A DNA stretch of 64,000 bases from Bacteroidota bacterium (GCA_035506275.1 DATJPT010000007.1:60207-124206); one strand, 5' to 3'; numbered from the stretch's first letter, positions 1 to 8,851 are shown. A program made the numbers and translations. Notes: a model not told the origin generated them from the letters alone.

Positions 1-188
1 TTCTTCGCCAGCTCAAAGAACTCCATATCCTTCGGGTTCGATCCCGGCCAGCCTCCTTCGATATAGTCGATACCGAACGCATCAAGCCGCTTCGCGATCT
101 TCACCTTGTCGTCGGCGGAGAATGCCACTTCTTCCCCCTGCGTCCCATCGCGAAGGGTCGTGTCGTATGTGAAGATCTTCTGATTCAT
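1..188 (-). CDS. cimA: Citramalate synthase / 2-isopropylmalate synthase family, N-terminal fragment
   Basis: Only the first 62 or so codons lie in the window; the gene runs off the left edge. The N-terminus carries the family's [10 protein letters not shown] motif, which supplies metal and substrate ligands in the DRE-TIM metallolyase barrel, followed by [15 protein letters not shown]. The [11 protein letters not shown] form is typical of CimA-type enzymes, which condense acetyl-CoA with pyruvate to citramalate on the threonine-independent route to isoleucine; that subfamily call is family knowledge. It lies downstream of ilvC on the same strand, so it may end the branched-chain operon, although a hairpin-rich element separates them. 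LeuA-type 2-isopropylmalate synthase is the alternative. ATG at 186-188. Confidence 0.85.
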   Translation of the reverse strand, partial: MNQKIFTYDTTLRDGTQGEEVAFSADDKVKIAKRLDAFGIDYIEGGWPGSNPKDMEFFELAK

Positions 189-297
189 GATAAGCCCCGG
201 AAAAGAAAATTAAAGATGAAGGATGAAAAATTGAAAATTTATGATCTAAAAATTTCTTCCCGTAATAAGGTTTTTAATTTCTGATTCTTGATTACGA

Positions 298-482
298 GAA
301 GCTATCTCAAAAATAAGATGAGATTGACCCTTCGACGCGTTCGCTCCGCTCACTTGCTCCCCAAAGGACCCCTTCGGGGAGTAAGCGATCCCACTCGAAG
401 AGCTGGAGAGAGCATCGTCAACGCCCCTGCGGGTCGCAAGCCCGTCGGGAAGGATGAAGTGACATATTTTTGAGATAGCTTC
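298..482. repeat. 185-bp structured element bounded by an 18-bp perfect inverted repeat
   Basis: The arms at 298-315 (GAAGCTATCTCAAAAATA) and 465-482 are exact reverse complements. The interior contains further small palindromes (CCCC-TTC-GGGG near 376-386, CGGG-N-CCCG near 430-447). The right arm reaches the last base of the ilvC stop codon. The element fills most of the ilvC-cimA gap, and no transposase ORF is visible. It could be a MITE-like insertion, a REP-type repeat, or an unusually large transcription terminator or processing structure for the ilv operon. The rest of the gap (189-297) is A/T-rich with no gene. Confidence 0.6.
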
Positions 483-1543
483 TAATTGCCCTTCTTCCAG
501 TTTTCCGGCCTCAGGCTTCGCACGGCGTCGCCGGTTTTCCACATTTCGGAGTTCTTCCACTCGTCCAATTCCTTCGTCAGCTTCTCGCGGTAATCAGGAG
601 CGCCGCACGTTTCAAGGACTCTCCGTGTTTCGACTCCTTGTTGCACATCCCGGTATAAAAGCTCGAACAGTGGTTTGTTGACCGCTTCGAATTTCTTCGA
701 CCAATCGAGAGCTCCCCGTTGAGCCGTGGTGCTGCATGCGGCGAACATCCAGTCCATCCCATGAGCGCCGACGAGAGGATACAGACTCTGCGTCGCTTCT
801 TCGACCGTCTCGTTGAACGCTTCGCTCGGCGTGTGCCCCATCGCGCGAAGCACGTCGTACTGTGCCTTCATAATTCCCGCGATCGCTCCCATCAACACGC
901 CCCGCTCTCCCGTGAGGTCGCTGATCACTTCCTTCTCGAACGTCGTCGGGAACAAATAACCCGATCCGATGGCGATCCCGCAGGCAATCGCGCGTTCGCG
1001 CGCGTGCCCCGTCGCATCCTGATAGACGGCAAAGCTCGCGTTGATGCCGCTTCCGGCAAGATAGTTGGAGCGGACAGTTCTCCCCGAGCCCTTCGGCGCG
1101 ACAAGCACCACGTCGACGTCGGACGGCGGAATGACGTTCGTCTGATCCTTAAAGACGATCGAGAAGCCGTGAGAAAAATAGAGCGCCTGTCCCTTTTTCA
1201 GATGCTTCTTGACGATCGGCCACTGCTCTTTCTGCCCTGCGTCGGAAAGGAGATATTGAATGATCGTGGCTTTGTCGACGGCCTCTTCGATCTTCGAAAA
1301 AAGGTTCTTCCCTTCCACCCAGCCGTCCTTCAACGCGTCGTCCCACCCCTTGCCCCCTTTCCGCTGGCCGACGACAACATTGATGCCCGCATCGCGCATG
1401 TTCAGCGATTGTCCGTACCCCTGCGGACCGTAGCCGAGAATTGCGACGACTTCGTTCTTCAAGACTTCTTTTGCTTTTGAAAGCGGAAATTCTTCCCGGG
1501 TAACGACTTCTTCTTTGACTCCGCCGAAATTTATTGTTGCCAT
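482..1543 (-). CDS. ilvC: Ketol-acid reductoisomerase (NADP+)
   Basis: Second common step of valine, leucine and isoleucine synthesis: alkyl migration plus NADPH reduction of acetolactate or acetohydroxybutyrate. 353 residues, near the class I length. The Rossmann motif GYGPQGYGQSLNMRD lies near residues 38-52, followed by VVVGQRKG in the cofactor-specificity loop. The metal-binding region includes FEKEVISDLTGERGVL and the helical C-terminal domain contains EAFNETVEEATQSLYP. It lies 17 bp downstream of gltB in the ilvB-ilvN-gltB-ilvC operon. The ATG at 1541-1543 gives a standard N-terminus. The stop codon touches the right arm of the 298-482 inverted repeat. Confidence 0.97.
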   Translation of the reverse strand: MATINFGGVKEEVVTREEFPLSKAKEVLKNEVVAILGYGPQGYGQSLNMRDAGINVVVGQRKGGKGWDDALKDGWVEGKNLFSKIEEAVDKATIIQYLLSDAGQKEQWPIVKKHLKKGQALYFSHGFSIVFKDQTNVIPPSDVDVVLVAPKGSGRTVRSNYLAGSGINASFAVYQDATGHARERAIACGIAIGSGYLFPTTFEKEVISDLTGERGVLMGAIAGIMKAQYDVLRAMGHTPSEAFNETVEEATQSLYPLVGAHGMDWMFAACSTTAQRGALDWSKKFEAVNKPLFELLYRDVQQGVETRRVLETCGAPDYREKLTKELDEWKNSEMWKTGDAVRSLRPENWKKGN

Positions 1544-1560
1544 AGGTAGCTGCCTTTTCC

Positions 1561-4500
1561 TTATTTTTTCTGTTCTAGTGTTGCTTCCACATCCTGGTCT
1601 TTTGATACATCAAGCGCTTTGTTCACTTCGGAAATTTTCTGCTGGCTCGAGAACGGCGTCACCTTCCAGAACATGTAGGAATATTCCTGCCAGCCGTTCA
1701 AAATTTCACGCGCTCGCTGGCTGTCGGTCTGCTCCAGATGGCGATAAATCGTCGCCTGCAAAAATTTTATGTCCTTCTCGTTGTCCAGACGGCTGATGCC
1801 GATCAGCTGTTTGTTGTACCGCTCTTTGAAATTTCCGTCGGCATCGAAGACGTACGCAACCCCTCCGGTCATCCCGGCGCCGAAATTCTTCCCCGTGCTG
1901 CCGAGGACGACGACGGTGCCGTTCGTCATGTATTCGCAGCCGTGATCGCCCACTCCCTCAACCACCGCCAGCGCCCCGCTGTTGCGCACGCAGAAGCGCT
2001 CGCCAGCCCGTCCGCTGGCATAGAGCGAGCCGCCCGTGGCACCGTACAACACGGTATTACCGATGATGACGTCCTGCGCTGCCGTTGCCCTGCCGAACGG
2101 GGGCATGATCGTGATTTCCCCGCCGCACATCCCTTTGCCGACATAATCGTTCGCTTCGCCGACGAGGATCATCCGGATGCCGTTCACAAGGAACGCGCCG
2201 AAGCTTTGACCGGCGCTTCCGTTGAACCGGAGCTCGATCGTCCCGTCCGGCAATCCTTTGTCCCCGTAAAGGTACGCAAGCTCGCCGGCAAGCTTGGTGC
2301 CGACCGAACGGTTGGTGTTGTTGATCTTGTAATTCTTAACGACCGAACTCTTCTCCCGGATCGATTCCTTTACGTCGAGAAGGATGGTATCGTCGAGAGG
2401 CGAGTCGGATTTCTCCTTGCGGGGCTCGATCCGCTGGCGTTGTTTGCTTCGCGTATCGCGCGGGGAGAGGATTGCGGAAAGGTCGACCGTATTCGCCTTG
2501 GGATGATTCTCCACCTTCACCTGGGTGAGCAGATCGGTACGTCCGATGACCTCGTTGACGGACGTGAAACCGAGTGACGCCAGGATCTCCCGCACTTCGT
2601 TCGCCACGGCCGTAAAATAATTGATCAGCATTTCCGGTTTGCCGTCGAAGCGGGTGCGGAGCTGCTCGTCCTGCGTCGCGATGCCGACCGGGCAGGTGTT
2701 GAGATGGCATTGACGCACGTACCGGCAGCCGATCGCGATCAGTGTCGCCGTGCCGAAATTAAATTGTTCTGCGCCAAGCATCGCTCCGATCACAATATCC
2801 CGCCCTGTTTTCATCCCGCCGTCGGTCCGCAGCGTGACGCGGCTTCGCAGACCGTTCAGCACGAGGACCTGCTGGGCTTCGGCGACGCCGAGTTCCCAGC
2901 TGCTGCCGCAATTCTTCACCGAACTCAATGGCGATGCGCCCGTTCCCCCTTCATGACCGCTGATAAGGATGACATCCGCATGAGCTTTCGCAACGCCGGC
3001 TGCGATGGTTCCGACGCCGGCTTCCGAAACAAGCTTCACGCAGATCTTAGCGCGCGGGTTGACCTGCTTCAGATCGTAGATCAGCTGCGCAAGGTCTTCT
3101 ATACTATAAATGTCGTGGTGCGGGGGGGGCGAGATCAATTGGACGCCGGGCGTCGCGCGCCGCAGCCGCGCGATCAATTCGGATACTTTGTGTCCGGGAA
3201 GCTGCCCCCCTTCTCCCGGCTTCGACCCCTGCGCCATCTTGATCTCGATTTCTTTTGCATTCACAAGATATTCGGCCGTCACTCCGAAACGCGCCGATGC
3301 AATTTGTTTGATGGCGCTGTTTGCAGAATCGCCGTTGGGACGGACGCGGAACCGGGACGGATCTTCTCCGCCCTCCCCGGTGTTGCTCTTGCCCCCGATG
3401 CGGTTCATCGCGATCGCGATGGTCTCATGCGCTTCCGGAGACAGGGAGCCGAGCGACATCGCCGCCGTGGTGAATCGCTTCATGATGTCTTCGGCAGGCT
3501 CTACGTCTCTCAACGGTATCGGCTGTTTCCCCGACTTGAACGCCATCAGATCTTTCAGCGCAACCGGATCGTGCTCGTTCAATGCGCGGGAGAGATGTTT
3601 GTAATCTTCCTGGCTTCCCGATTTTCTCAGCAGCTGCATTGCGCGCAGCGCATCCGGAGACCAGGCGTGCAGCTCGCCGGTCTTCTTAAAGCGGTAGATC
3701 CCCTGATCGGTCAGTTTCGCGTCCGGCTGACCGTAGGCCGATGCATGCCGGGTCAGCGCCTCGCCGATGATCTCTTTCAATCCGATGCCGCCGATCCGCG
3801 AAGGGGTATTGGTGAAGTATGCATCGATCACTTCCTTGCCGACGCCGATCGCCTCGAAAATTTGAGCACCGCGATAGCTTCCCAGCAGGGAGATTCCCAT
3901 CTTCGACATGATCTTCAGGATGCCGCTTTCGACCGCAACCTTGAAATTCTTGAACGCCGTTTCAAGCGTGAGCGATTTGTCGGCGCGGACATCGACGAGG
4001 CGGCGGATCGTTTCCAACGCGAGGTAGGGGTTGATCGCATTCACGCCGTACCCGATGAGCGTCGCGAAATGGTGGATGTCCCTCGGCTCGGCGGTCTCGG
4101 TCACGACGCTTAATCGTAAACGCTTGTTCTTCCTGATCAGGTGATTGTGAACCGCGCCGGTCGCAAGCAGCATCGGGAGGGGAACATTTTTTTCATCAAC
4201 CCCTCGGTCGCTCAGCACGACAAGGTATTTCCCTTCGTCGGCGGCGCGCTCTGCTTCGGCGCACAATTCTTCCAGTCTTTTTTCCGCACCGGTCAATCCC
4301 TCTGAAAGCGGGAACAGCGTTGTGAGGGTTACGGACTGAAACGCTTCGTCTTCGAGCGAACGGAGCGCCTCGAGTTCATAGTCGAACAAGAACGGACTGT
4401 TGATCTGAACTTGCTTTGCATGCTCGGGCGTCTCTCCGAACCAGTTTCGCCGGAGCCCGAGTTTGCCCGTCAGCGACATCACCAATTTTTCCCTGATCGG

Positions 4501-6111
4501 ATCGATCGGCGGGTTCGTCACCTGGGCGAATTGCTGTTTGAAGTAAGAAGAGAGCAATTTCGGCTGGCGCGAAAGAACGGCGAGCGGCGCGTCGTCCCCC
4601 ATCGAACCGACCGGCTCCTTCCCTTCCTCGATCATCGGCGGAAAAATGAGCCCGAGCTCTTCGTAACTGTAGCCGAAGCAGAGCTGCAGGCGGAGAATTT
4701 CTTCGGGCGTCAGCTGCACTTTCGATGAAAGCGCCGGATGGACATGTTCCTGCATCCGCACAAGATTTTCCGACACCCATTTTGCGTACGGCCGCTCGGC
4801 CGCGAGTTCGCGCTTGATATCGAGGTCCTTCAGCAGCACACCCCGCTCCGTGTCGACCGCGATCATCTGTCCGGGTCCAAGCCTCCCCTTCTTCACAACG
4901 GTCGCATCGTCCATGTCGACGGGACCGACCTCGGAGCCGACAACGATCAATCCGTCGCTCGTAATCTTGTAGCGGCACGGACGGAGTCCGTTGCGGTCGA
5001 GCGATGCCGCGACGGTCACGCCGTCGCTGAAGATCAGTGCGGCCGGTCCATCCCACGGCTCGCTGAAGCACTCGTGGTATTCGAAGAATGCGCGGACCGC
5101 AGGGTCCACCCGGTGCGAGGAACTCCAGGCCTCGGGGACCAGCATCAGCATCGAATGAAGTATTCCTCTTCCGGATAACGTCAGCGCTTCGAGAGCGTTG
5201 TCGACGTTCGCCGAGTCGCTCGCATTCGGCTGGAGAATCGGCTTCAGGAATTCGACGTCGTCCCTCCAGAACGGCGATTCCAGTTCGGCCTCGCGCGCCC
5301 TCGTCCAGTTTCTGTTCCCCTGGATCGTGTTGATCTCGCCGTTGTGTCCGAGCATGCGGAACGGATGTGCGAGCTCCCACCGCGGAAACGTGTTCGTGCT
5401 GAAGCGCTGGTGGAAGATCGCGAGCGCCGTTTCGTACTCGGGGGACTGCAGGTCGAGGTAAAACCTGTCGAGCGCCAGCGGGGTAATCAGCCCTTTATAG
5501 ACGATGGTCCGGCTTGAGAACGAGGATGCGTAAAAGTTGTCGATGGACGCTTTCTTCATCTCCCGCTCTATCTCCCGCCGGGTAATATAGAGCGCCCGCT
5601 CAAATTCCGCGGCGTTCAGGTGCTGCGGTTTTCCGATCAGAATTTGACGGATGTTCGGCTGTGTTGCCGCGGCCTTGTCGCCAAGGTATGAAGAATCGGT
5701 CGGCACGATGCGCCAGCCCAGGAATCGGAGCTCCCGTTTTTCAATGACCGATTCGACGATCGTTTTGCACGGCGTGAACGAATGCTCTGTTGTGTGCGGC
5801 ATGAACAACATTCCGACCGCAAGCTCGGACTCGCTTTTTATTTGCGAGGACAGCTCCGGAACCGCGGAGAAGAAGAATTTTGCAGGAAGCTGCGTCAGGA
5901 TCCCGGACCCGTCCCCCGTCTGCGCGTCCGCATCGACGGCTCCGCGGTGTGTGACGTTGCAGGCGGCCTTCAATGCCCGCTTGAGGATCTTGTTGCTCTT
6001 CGCGCCGGAAATATCCGCAACGAACCCCGTGCCGCACGCGTCGTGCTCGAAGCGAGGATCGTATAACGGAAAGTCTTTGCGGAGGTCTGTTTCGTCCGAG
6101 GGTTTCTTCAA
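1561..6111 (-). CDS. gltB: Glutamate synthase large subunit (GOGAT)
   Basis: Makes two glutamates from glutamine and 2-oxoglutarate. 1516 residues, full length for GltB. Domain order: N-terminal class II glutamine amidotransferase with the nucleophile in HDACGTGFV (Cys26 here, exposed after loss of a short propeptide in this family), central domain, FMN-binding TIM-barrel synthase domain, 3Fe-4S motif C-x5-C-x4-C in GCRYVRQCHLNTCPVG, and C-terminal beta-helix. The start is TTG at 6109-6111, overlapping the ilvN stop; an AAGGAG seven bases upstream supports it and no ATG is nearby. Placement inside an ilv operon is unusual: glutamate is the amino donor for all three branched-chain amino acids. 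No canonical gltD is adjacent; the small-subunit-like gene at 17339-18784 sits with an NfnA gene instead. Confidence 0.97.
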   Translation of the reverse strand: MKKPSDETDLRKDFPLYDPRFEHDACGTGFVADISGAKSNKILKRALKAACNVTHRGAVDADAQTGDGSGILTQLPAKFFFSAVPELSSQIKSESELAVGMLFMPHTTEHSFTPCKTIVESVIEKRELRFLGWRIVPTDSSYLGDKAAATQPNIRQILIGKPQHLNAAEFERALYITRREIEREMKKASIDNFYASSFSSRTIVYKGLITPLALDRFYLDLQSPEYETALAIFHQRFSTNTFPRWELAHPFRMLGHNGEINTIQGNRNWTRAREAELESPFWRDDVEFLKPILQPNASDSANVDNALEALTLSGRGILHSMLMLVPEAWSSSHRVDPAVRAFFEYHECFSEPWDGPAALIFSDGVTVAASLDRNGLRPCRYKITSDGLIVVGSEVGPVDMDDATVVKKGRLGPGQMIAVDTERGVLLKDLDIKRELAAERPYAKWVSENLVRMQEHVHPALSSKVQLTPEEILRLQLCFGYSYEELGLIFPPMIEEGKEPVGSMGDDAPLAVLSRQPKLLSSYFKQQFAQVTNPPIDPIREKLVMSLTGKLGLRRNWFGETPEHAKQVQINSPFLFDYELEALRSLEDEAFQSVTLTTLFPLSEGLTGAEKRLEELCAEAERAADEGKYLVVLSDRGVDEKNVPLPMLLATGAVHNHLIRKNKRLRLSVVTETAEPRDIHHFATLIGYGVNAINPYLALETIRRLVDVRADKSLTLETAFKNFKVAVESGILKIMSKMGISLLGSYRGAQIFEAIGVGKEVIDAYFTNTPSRIGGIGLKEIIGEALTRHASAYGQPDAKLTDQGIYRFKKTGELHAWSPDALRAMQLLRKSGSQEDYKHLSRALNEHDPVALKDLMAFKSGKQPIPLRDVEPAEDIMKRFTTAAMSLGSLSPEAHETIAIAMNRIGGKSNTGEGGEDPSRFRVRPNGDSANSAIKQIASARFGVTAEYLVNAKEIEIKMAQGSKPGEGGQLPGHKVSELIARLRRATPGVQLISPPPHHDIYSIEDLAQLIYDLKQVNPRAKICVKLVSEAGVGTIAAGVAKAHADVILISGHEGGTGASPLSSVKNCGSSWELGVAEAQQVLVLNGLRSRVTLRTDGGMKTGRDIVIGAMLGAEQFNFGTATLIAIGCRYVRQCHLNTCPVGIATQDEQLRTRFDGKPEMLINYFTAVANEVREILASLGFTSVNEVIGRTDLLTQVKVENHPKANTVDLSAILSPRDTRSKQRQRIEPRKEKSDSPLDDTILLDVKESIREKSSVVKNYKINNTNRSVGTKLAGELAYLYGDKGLPDGTIELRFNGSAGQSFGAFLVNGIRMILVGEANDYVGKGMCGGEITIMPPFGRATAAQDVIIGNTVLYGATGGSLYASGRAGERFCVRNSGALAVVEGVGDHGCEYMTNGTVVVLGSTGKNFGAGMTGGVAYVFDADGNFKERYNKQLIGISRLDNEKDIKFLQATIYRHLEQTDSQRAREILNGWQEYSYMFWKVTPFSSQQKISEVNKALDVSKDQDVEATLEQKK

Positions 6112-6650
6112 TCTACTTCTCCTTGGAATTCACGTTTCAAAGCAACTCTCCCGGTGCGCGCCATCTCTTTGATGACGAAGGGTTTCAGCATTTTGATGAT
6201 CGCATCGATCTTCTGCTGGCTCCCAACAGCTTCAACGGTGACTGTCTTTGGACTGATATCGATTATTTTTGCCCGGAAAATTTCCGCGATCTGCATGATC
6301 TCTGACCGCGTTTCGGGCGTCGTCTGTACCTTGATGAGCGCAAGATCGCGTTCGACGTAGCTCTCGTACGTCAAGTCGATGACCTTCAGCGTGTCGATGA
6401 GCTTGTTGAGCTGTTTGATGATCTGCTCGATGATGTTGTCGTCCCCTTGCGTTACGATCGTCATCCGCGAAACCGAATCGTCCTCAGTCGGACCGACGGT
6501 CAGGCTGTCGATATTGTATCCTTTCGCAGAGAACAATCCCGCGATGCGGTTGAAGGCTCCGAACTTATTCTCGACGAGAAGAGAGATCGTATGCTTTCGG
6601 GCTTCGGGTGCGGCCGTTTCCTCTTTTTCAGCGACAAGTGTCATGATCAT
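6108..6650 (-). CDS. ilvN: Acetolactate synthase small (regulatory) subunit
   Basis: Regulatory partner of IlvB that confers valine feedback inhibition in this family. 180 residues. The N-terminal ACT domain (about residues 20-95) reads TISLLVENKFGAFNRIAGLF with the glycine-rich NIDSLTVGPTED; a C-terminal ALS_ss_C domain follows. The start overlaps the ilvB stop (TAATG arrangement at 6648-6652) and the stop overlaps the gltB TTG start, so the three genes look translationally coupled. A second in-frame ATG two codons downstream is an alternative start. Confidence 0.95.
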   Translation of the reverse strand: MIMTLVAEKEETAAPEARKHTISLLVENKFGAFNRIAGLFSAKGYNIDSLTVGPTEDDSVSRMTIVTQGDDNIIEQIIKQLNKLIDTLKVIDLTYESYVERDLALIKVQTTPETRSEIMQIAEIFRAKIIDISPKTVTVEAVGSQQKIDAIIKMLKPFVIKEMARTGRVALKREFQGEVD

Positions 6651-8428
6651 TATCCTTTAACCAGCGTGATGAGTTCCTCCGACTCGGCCTCTTCTCCGTT
6701 GACATTCGACAGTTCTTCATCCGGGACGTCGATGATCTCGTTGTAGGTCTGACCGGCGGGGATCATCGGATAGACGTTGTCTTCCGGAACGACTTTGAAC
6801 TCCACGATCACCGGCCCGTCTTTTATCGAAAGGGCCTTGCGAATGACATCCTCAACCTCGCCGGTGTTCGTCGCACGGTATCCGGGGCAGCCGTAGGCCT
6901 CGGCGAGCTTCACGAAATCGGGCCCGTACATCGCGACGTGCGAATAGCGCTTCCGCCAGAACAGCTCTTGCCACTGCCGCACCATTCCCAGATAGCCGTT
7001 ATTGAGAATGAAGATCTTTACCGGGACCTTATGCTCAACGCACGTTGCCATCTCCTGGATGTTCATCTGGATGCCTCCGTCCCCGCTCACCGAAATGATC
7101 GGCAGATCTTTACGCGCGAACGCCGCCCCCATCGCAGCAGGGAGCGAAAATCCCATCGTCCCCAACCCCCCCGAGGTGATGTGCGTTCGCGGGTGGATAT
7201 ACTTGAAGAACTGCGCCGTCCACATCTGGTGCTGGCCAACGTCGCTGATCATGACCGCGTTGCCGTCGGTGATTTCGCCGATCTTTTGAATGACGTACTG
7301 CATGCGGATCAATTTTCCGTTCCGGTAGCGGAGCGGGTGCTCGGCCTTCCATTGCTTGATCGTCTGAAGCCAATCCCGCGTGTCAAGCGGCTCGACCATC
7401 TGCCCCAATTTTTGCAAAACCTTCTTCACGTCGCCGACGATCGGGACATCAACTTTCACGTTCTTGCTGATCGCCGTCGGATCGATGTCGATATGGATCT
7501 TCTTCGCTTCGGCGGCGAACGCGTCAGGATTCCCGGTAACGCGGTCGTCGAACCGGGCGCCGACAGCGATCAGCAGGTCGCAGTAATGGACCGCGGTGTT
7601 CGAGTACCAGGTTCCGTGCATGCCCAGCATTCCCATCGAGAGTTCGTCGTTCTCGGGGTACGATCCGAGACCGTGGAGTGTCGTCGTCACTGGGATCCGC
7701 GCCTTGCGTGCAAAACTCTTCAGTTCATCGGACGCGTTCGAAAGAATCGCGCCGCCGCCGACATAGAGCACCGGCCGCTTCGACCGTGCGATGAGCGCCG
7801 CTGCTTTTTCAAGCTGCTTCATATGCCCTTCGACGTGCGGATTGTATGAGCGGAGTGAAACCTTTTTCGGATAGTCGAAATGGGTCTTGCTCGCCATGAC
7901 ATCCTTCGGCAGATCGACGAGGACCGGCCCCGGCCGGCCGGTTGTGGCAACATAGAACGCCTCTTTAATGGTCGCCGCCAGTTCCTTGACATCGCGGACG
8001 AGGTAGTTATGCTTCGTGATAGGACGTGTGATGCCGACAATGTCGGCTTCCTGGAAGGCGTCGTTTCCTATCAATTTAAGCGCGACCTGACCGGTAAAAA
8101 CGATGATCGGCACCGAGTCCATGTAGGCATCCGCAATACCGGTGACGGTATTCGTCGCACCGGGACCCGACGTTACGAGAGCCACCCCGGGCTTACCGCT
8201 TGCCTTCGCGTACCCTTCGGCGGCGTGTACAGCCCCCTGCTCGTGCCGGGTCAAAATGTGCTTGATATCAGAAATGTCGTGCAAAGCATCGTAGATGCCG
8301 ATGACCGCACCGCCAGGATATCCGAAGACAATTTCGACTCCCTCCTCAATTAAGGAGCGGACAAAAATTTCAGCTCCCGTCATTAATTTTGCGGGAAGGG
8401 GGGCGGCCGTTTCTTTTTGTTGTGCCAT
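6650..8428 (-). CDS. ilvB: Acetolactate synthase large (catalytic) subunit
   Basis: Thiamine-diphosphate enzyme that condenses two pyruvates, or pyruvate and 2-oxobutyrate, at the start of branched-chain amino acid synthesis. 592 residues. The N-terminal ThDP-binding PYR domain has the catalytic Glu in TRHEQGAVHAAEGYA. A central FAD-binding domain follows, then the PP domain with GDGGIQMNIQEM and the NN of the ThDP signature. First structural gene of ilvB-ilvN-gltB-ilvC. Its start (ATG at 8426-8428) lies about 145 bases after the stop of an Ile/Leu/Val-rich leader ORF with an intervening hairpin, so attenuation control is likely (inference). Confidence 0.97.
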   Translation of the reverse strand: MAQQKETAAPLPAKLMTGAEIFVRSLIEEGVEIVFGYPGGAVIGIYDALHDISDIKHILTRHEQGAVHAAEGYAKASGKPGVALVTSGPGATNTVTGIADAYMDSVPIIVFTGQVALKLIGNDAFQEADIVGITRPITKHNYLVRDVKELAATIKEAFYVATTGRPGPVLVDLPKDVMASKTHFDYPKKVSLRSYNPHVEGHMKQLEKAAALIARSKRPVLYVGGGAILSNASDELKSFARKARIPVTTTLHGLGSYPENDELSMGMLGMHGTWYSNTAVHYCDLLIAVGARFDDRVTGNPDAFAAEAKKIHIDIDPTAISKNVKVDVPIVGDVKKVLQKLGQMVEPLDTRDWLQTIKQWKAEHPLRYRNGKLIRMQYVIQKIGEITDGNAVMISDVGQHQMWTAQFFKYIHPRTHITSGGLGTMGFSLPAAMGAAFARKDLPIISVSGDGGIQMNIQEMATCVEHKVPVKIFILNNGYLGMVRQWQELFWRKRYSHVAMYGPDFVKLAEAYGCPGYRATNTGEVEDVIRKALSIKDGPVIVEFKVVPEDNVYPMIPAGQTYNEIIDVPDEELSNVNGEEAESEELITLVKG

Positions 8429-8499
8429 AACCGTTCTCAGGTTTTGTGAATGATGTGCGAAAATGTGTACAGCAAATCCAAAGGAGTTTCTGTTTTCCT

Positions 8500-8567
8500 C
8501 CGGAGGTTACGTTTTTTTTAGGGTCTAACTTTGGAAATTTTCGCTGGTGTGTTTGGGTAACCTCCGG
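8500..8567 (-). promoter_or_regulatory. Attenuator-like hairpin between leader ORF and ilvB
   Basis: Perfect 11-bp inverted repeat: CCGGAGGTTAC at 8500-8510 and its complement at 8557-8567. On the transcribed (minus) strand the first arm begins six bases after the leader ORF stop codon, so a ribosome terminating there would cover it. The loop is 46 bases. No U-run follows the second arm, so this is not a classical intrinsic terminator. It could be one half of a mutually exclusive structure, a pause hairpin, or a translation-control structure, since the second arm is followed by GGAGG. The T-run at 8511-8518 lies in the loop. Confidence 0.55.
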
Positions 8568-8573
8568 TCTGTC

Positions 8574-8732
8574 TCAGCCTGCAATCGTTAGGCTTAGAAT
8601 ACCCGGTAGAATTCCCAAAATAATAATGATGCCGGCTACAGCGACGAAGAGGGGGGATACGACGAGCAAATGCGCTTCGAACCTCGAACCGCTAGCGATC
8701 AAATTCGTATTTTTATTAGTTCGTCTTGACAT
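8574..8732 (-). CDS. Candidate ilv leader peptide (attenuation), 52 aa
   Basis: Too short for routine gene calling. ATG at 8730-8732, TGA at 8574-8576. The first 20 residues are polar (MSRRTNKNTN...). Of the last 32 residues, 18 are Ile, Leu or Val, including four consecutive Ile codons followed by Leu, Gly, Ile, Leu, then more Ile/Leu up to ...SLTIAG. This resembles the regulatory-codon runs of enterobacterial ilvB and ilvGMEDA leader peptides. It sits between a sigma70-like promoter and ilvB, and a perfect inverted repeat begins just after its stop. No strong Shine-Dalgarno is visible. The alternative is a small single-pass membrane protein, since the same residues would form a transmembrane helix; the context favours a leader. 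Confidence 0.6.
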   Translation of the reverse strand: MSRRTNKNTNLIASGSRFEAHLLVVSPLFVAVAGIIIILGILPGILSLTIAG

Positions 8733-8780
8733 AACCGGCTGTCTGAGGATGACGATTCATCCAATCCGTTGCACTATAAA

Positions 8781-8808
8781 AAGATATAAATTTATTAGCT
8801 TTTGTCAA
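8781..8808 (-). promoter_or_regulatory. Putative promoter of the ilv operon
   Basis: On the minus strand TTGACA (8803-8808) is followed after 16 bases by TATCTT (8781-8786) in an A/T-rich stretch. The predicted start near 8774 is about 40 bases upstream of the leader ORF, the layout expected for an attenuated operon. Confidence 0.5.
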
Positions 8809-8851
8809 GTAAAATCTTCTGTTTTTTGGGTTTAGAACGAGTTTTGCCTAA

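Noticed and set aside
28..52. tRNA T-arm-like GGTTCGATCC
   Set aside because: It is in-frame coding sequence of the citramalate synthase gene; no acceptor or anticodon arm can be formed around it.
719..1480. 253-codon plus-strand ORF antisense to ilvC
   Set aside because: Shadow frame of a complete, conserved ilvC; the translation is Arg/His-rich with no recognisable domain.
2704..4113. 469-codon plus-strand ORF antisense to gltB
   Set aside because: Entirely inside a full-length glutamate synthase gene; composition is that of an antisense reading frame in GC-rich DNA.
8500..8520. Intrinsic terminator made of the 8500-8567 hairpin and the T-run at 8511-8518
   Set aside because: The T-run is on the plus strand and lies inside the loop, not after the stem on the transcribed minus strand.
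8446..8835. 129-codon plus-strand ORF in the ilvB-mnmE gap
   Set aside because: No family resemblance; the opposite strand explains the region better as promoter, leader ORF and hairpin.
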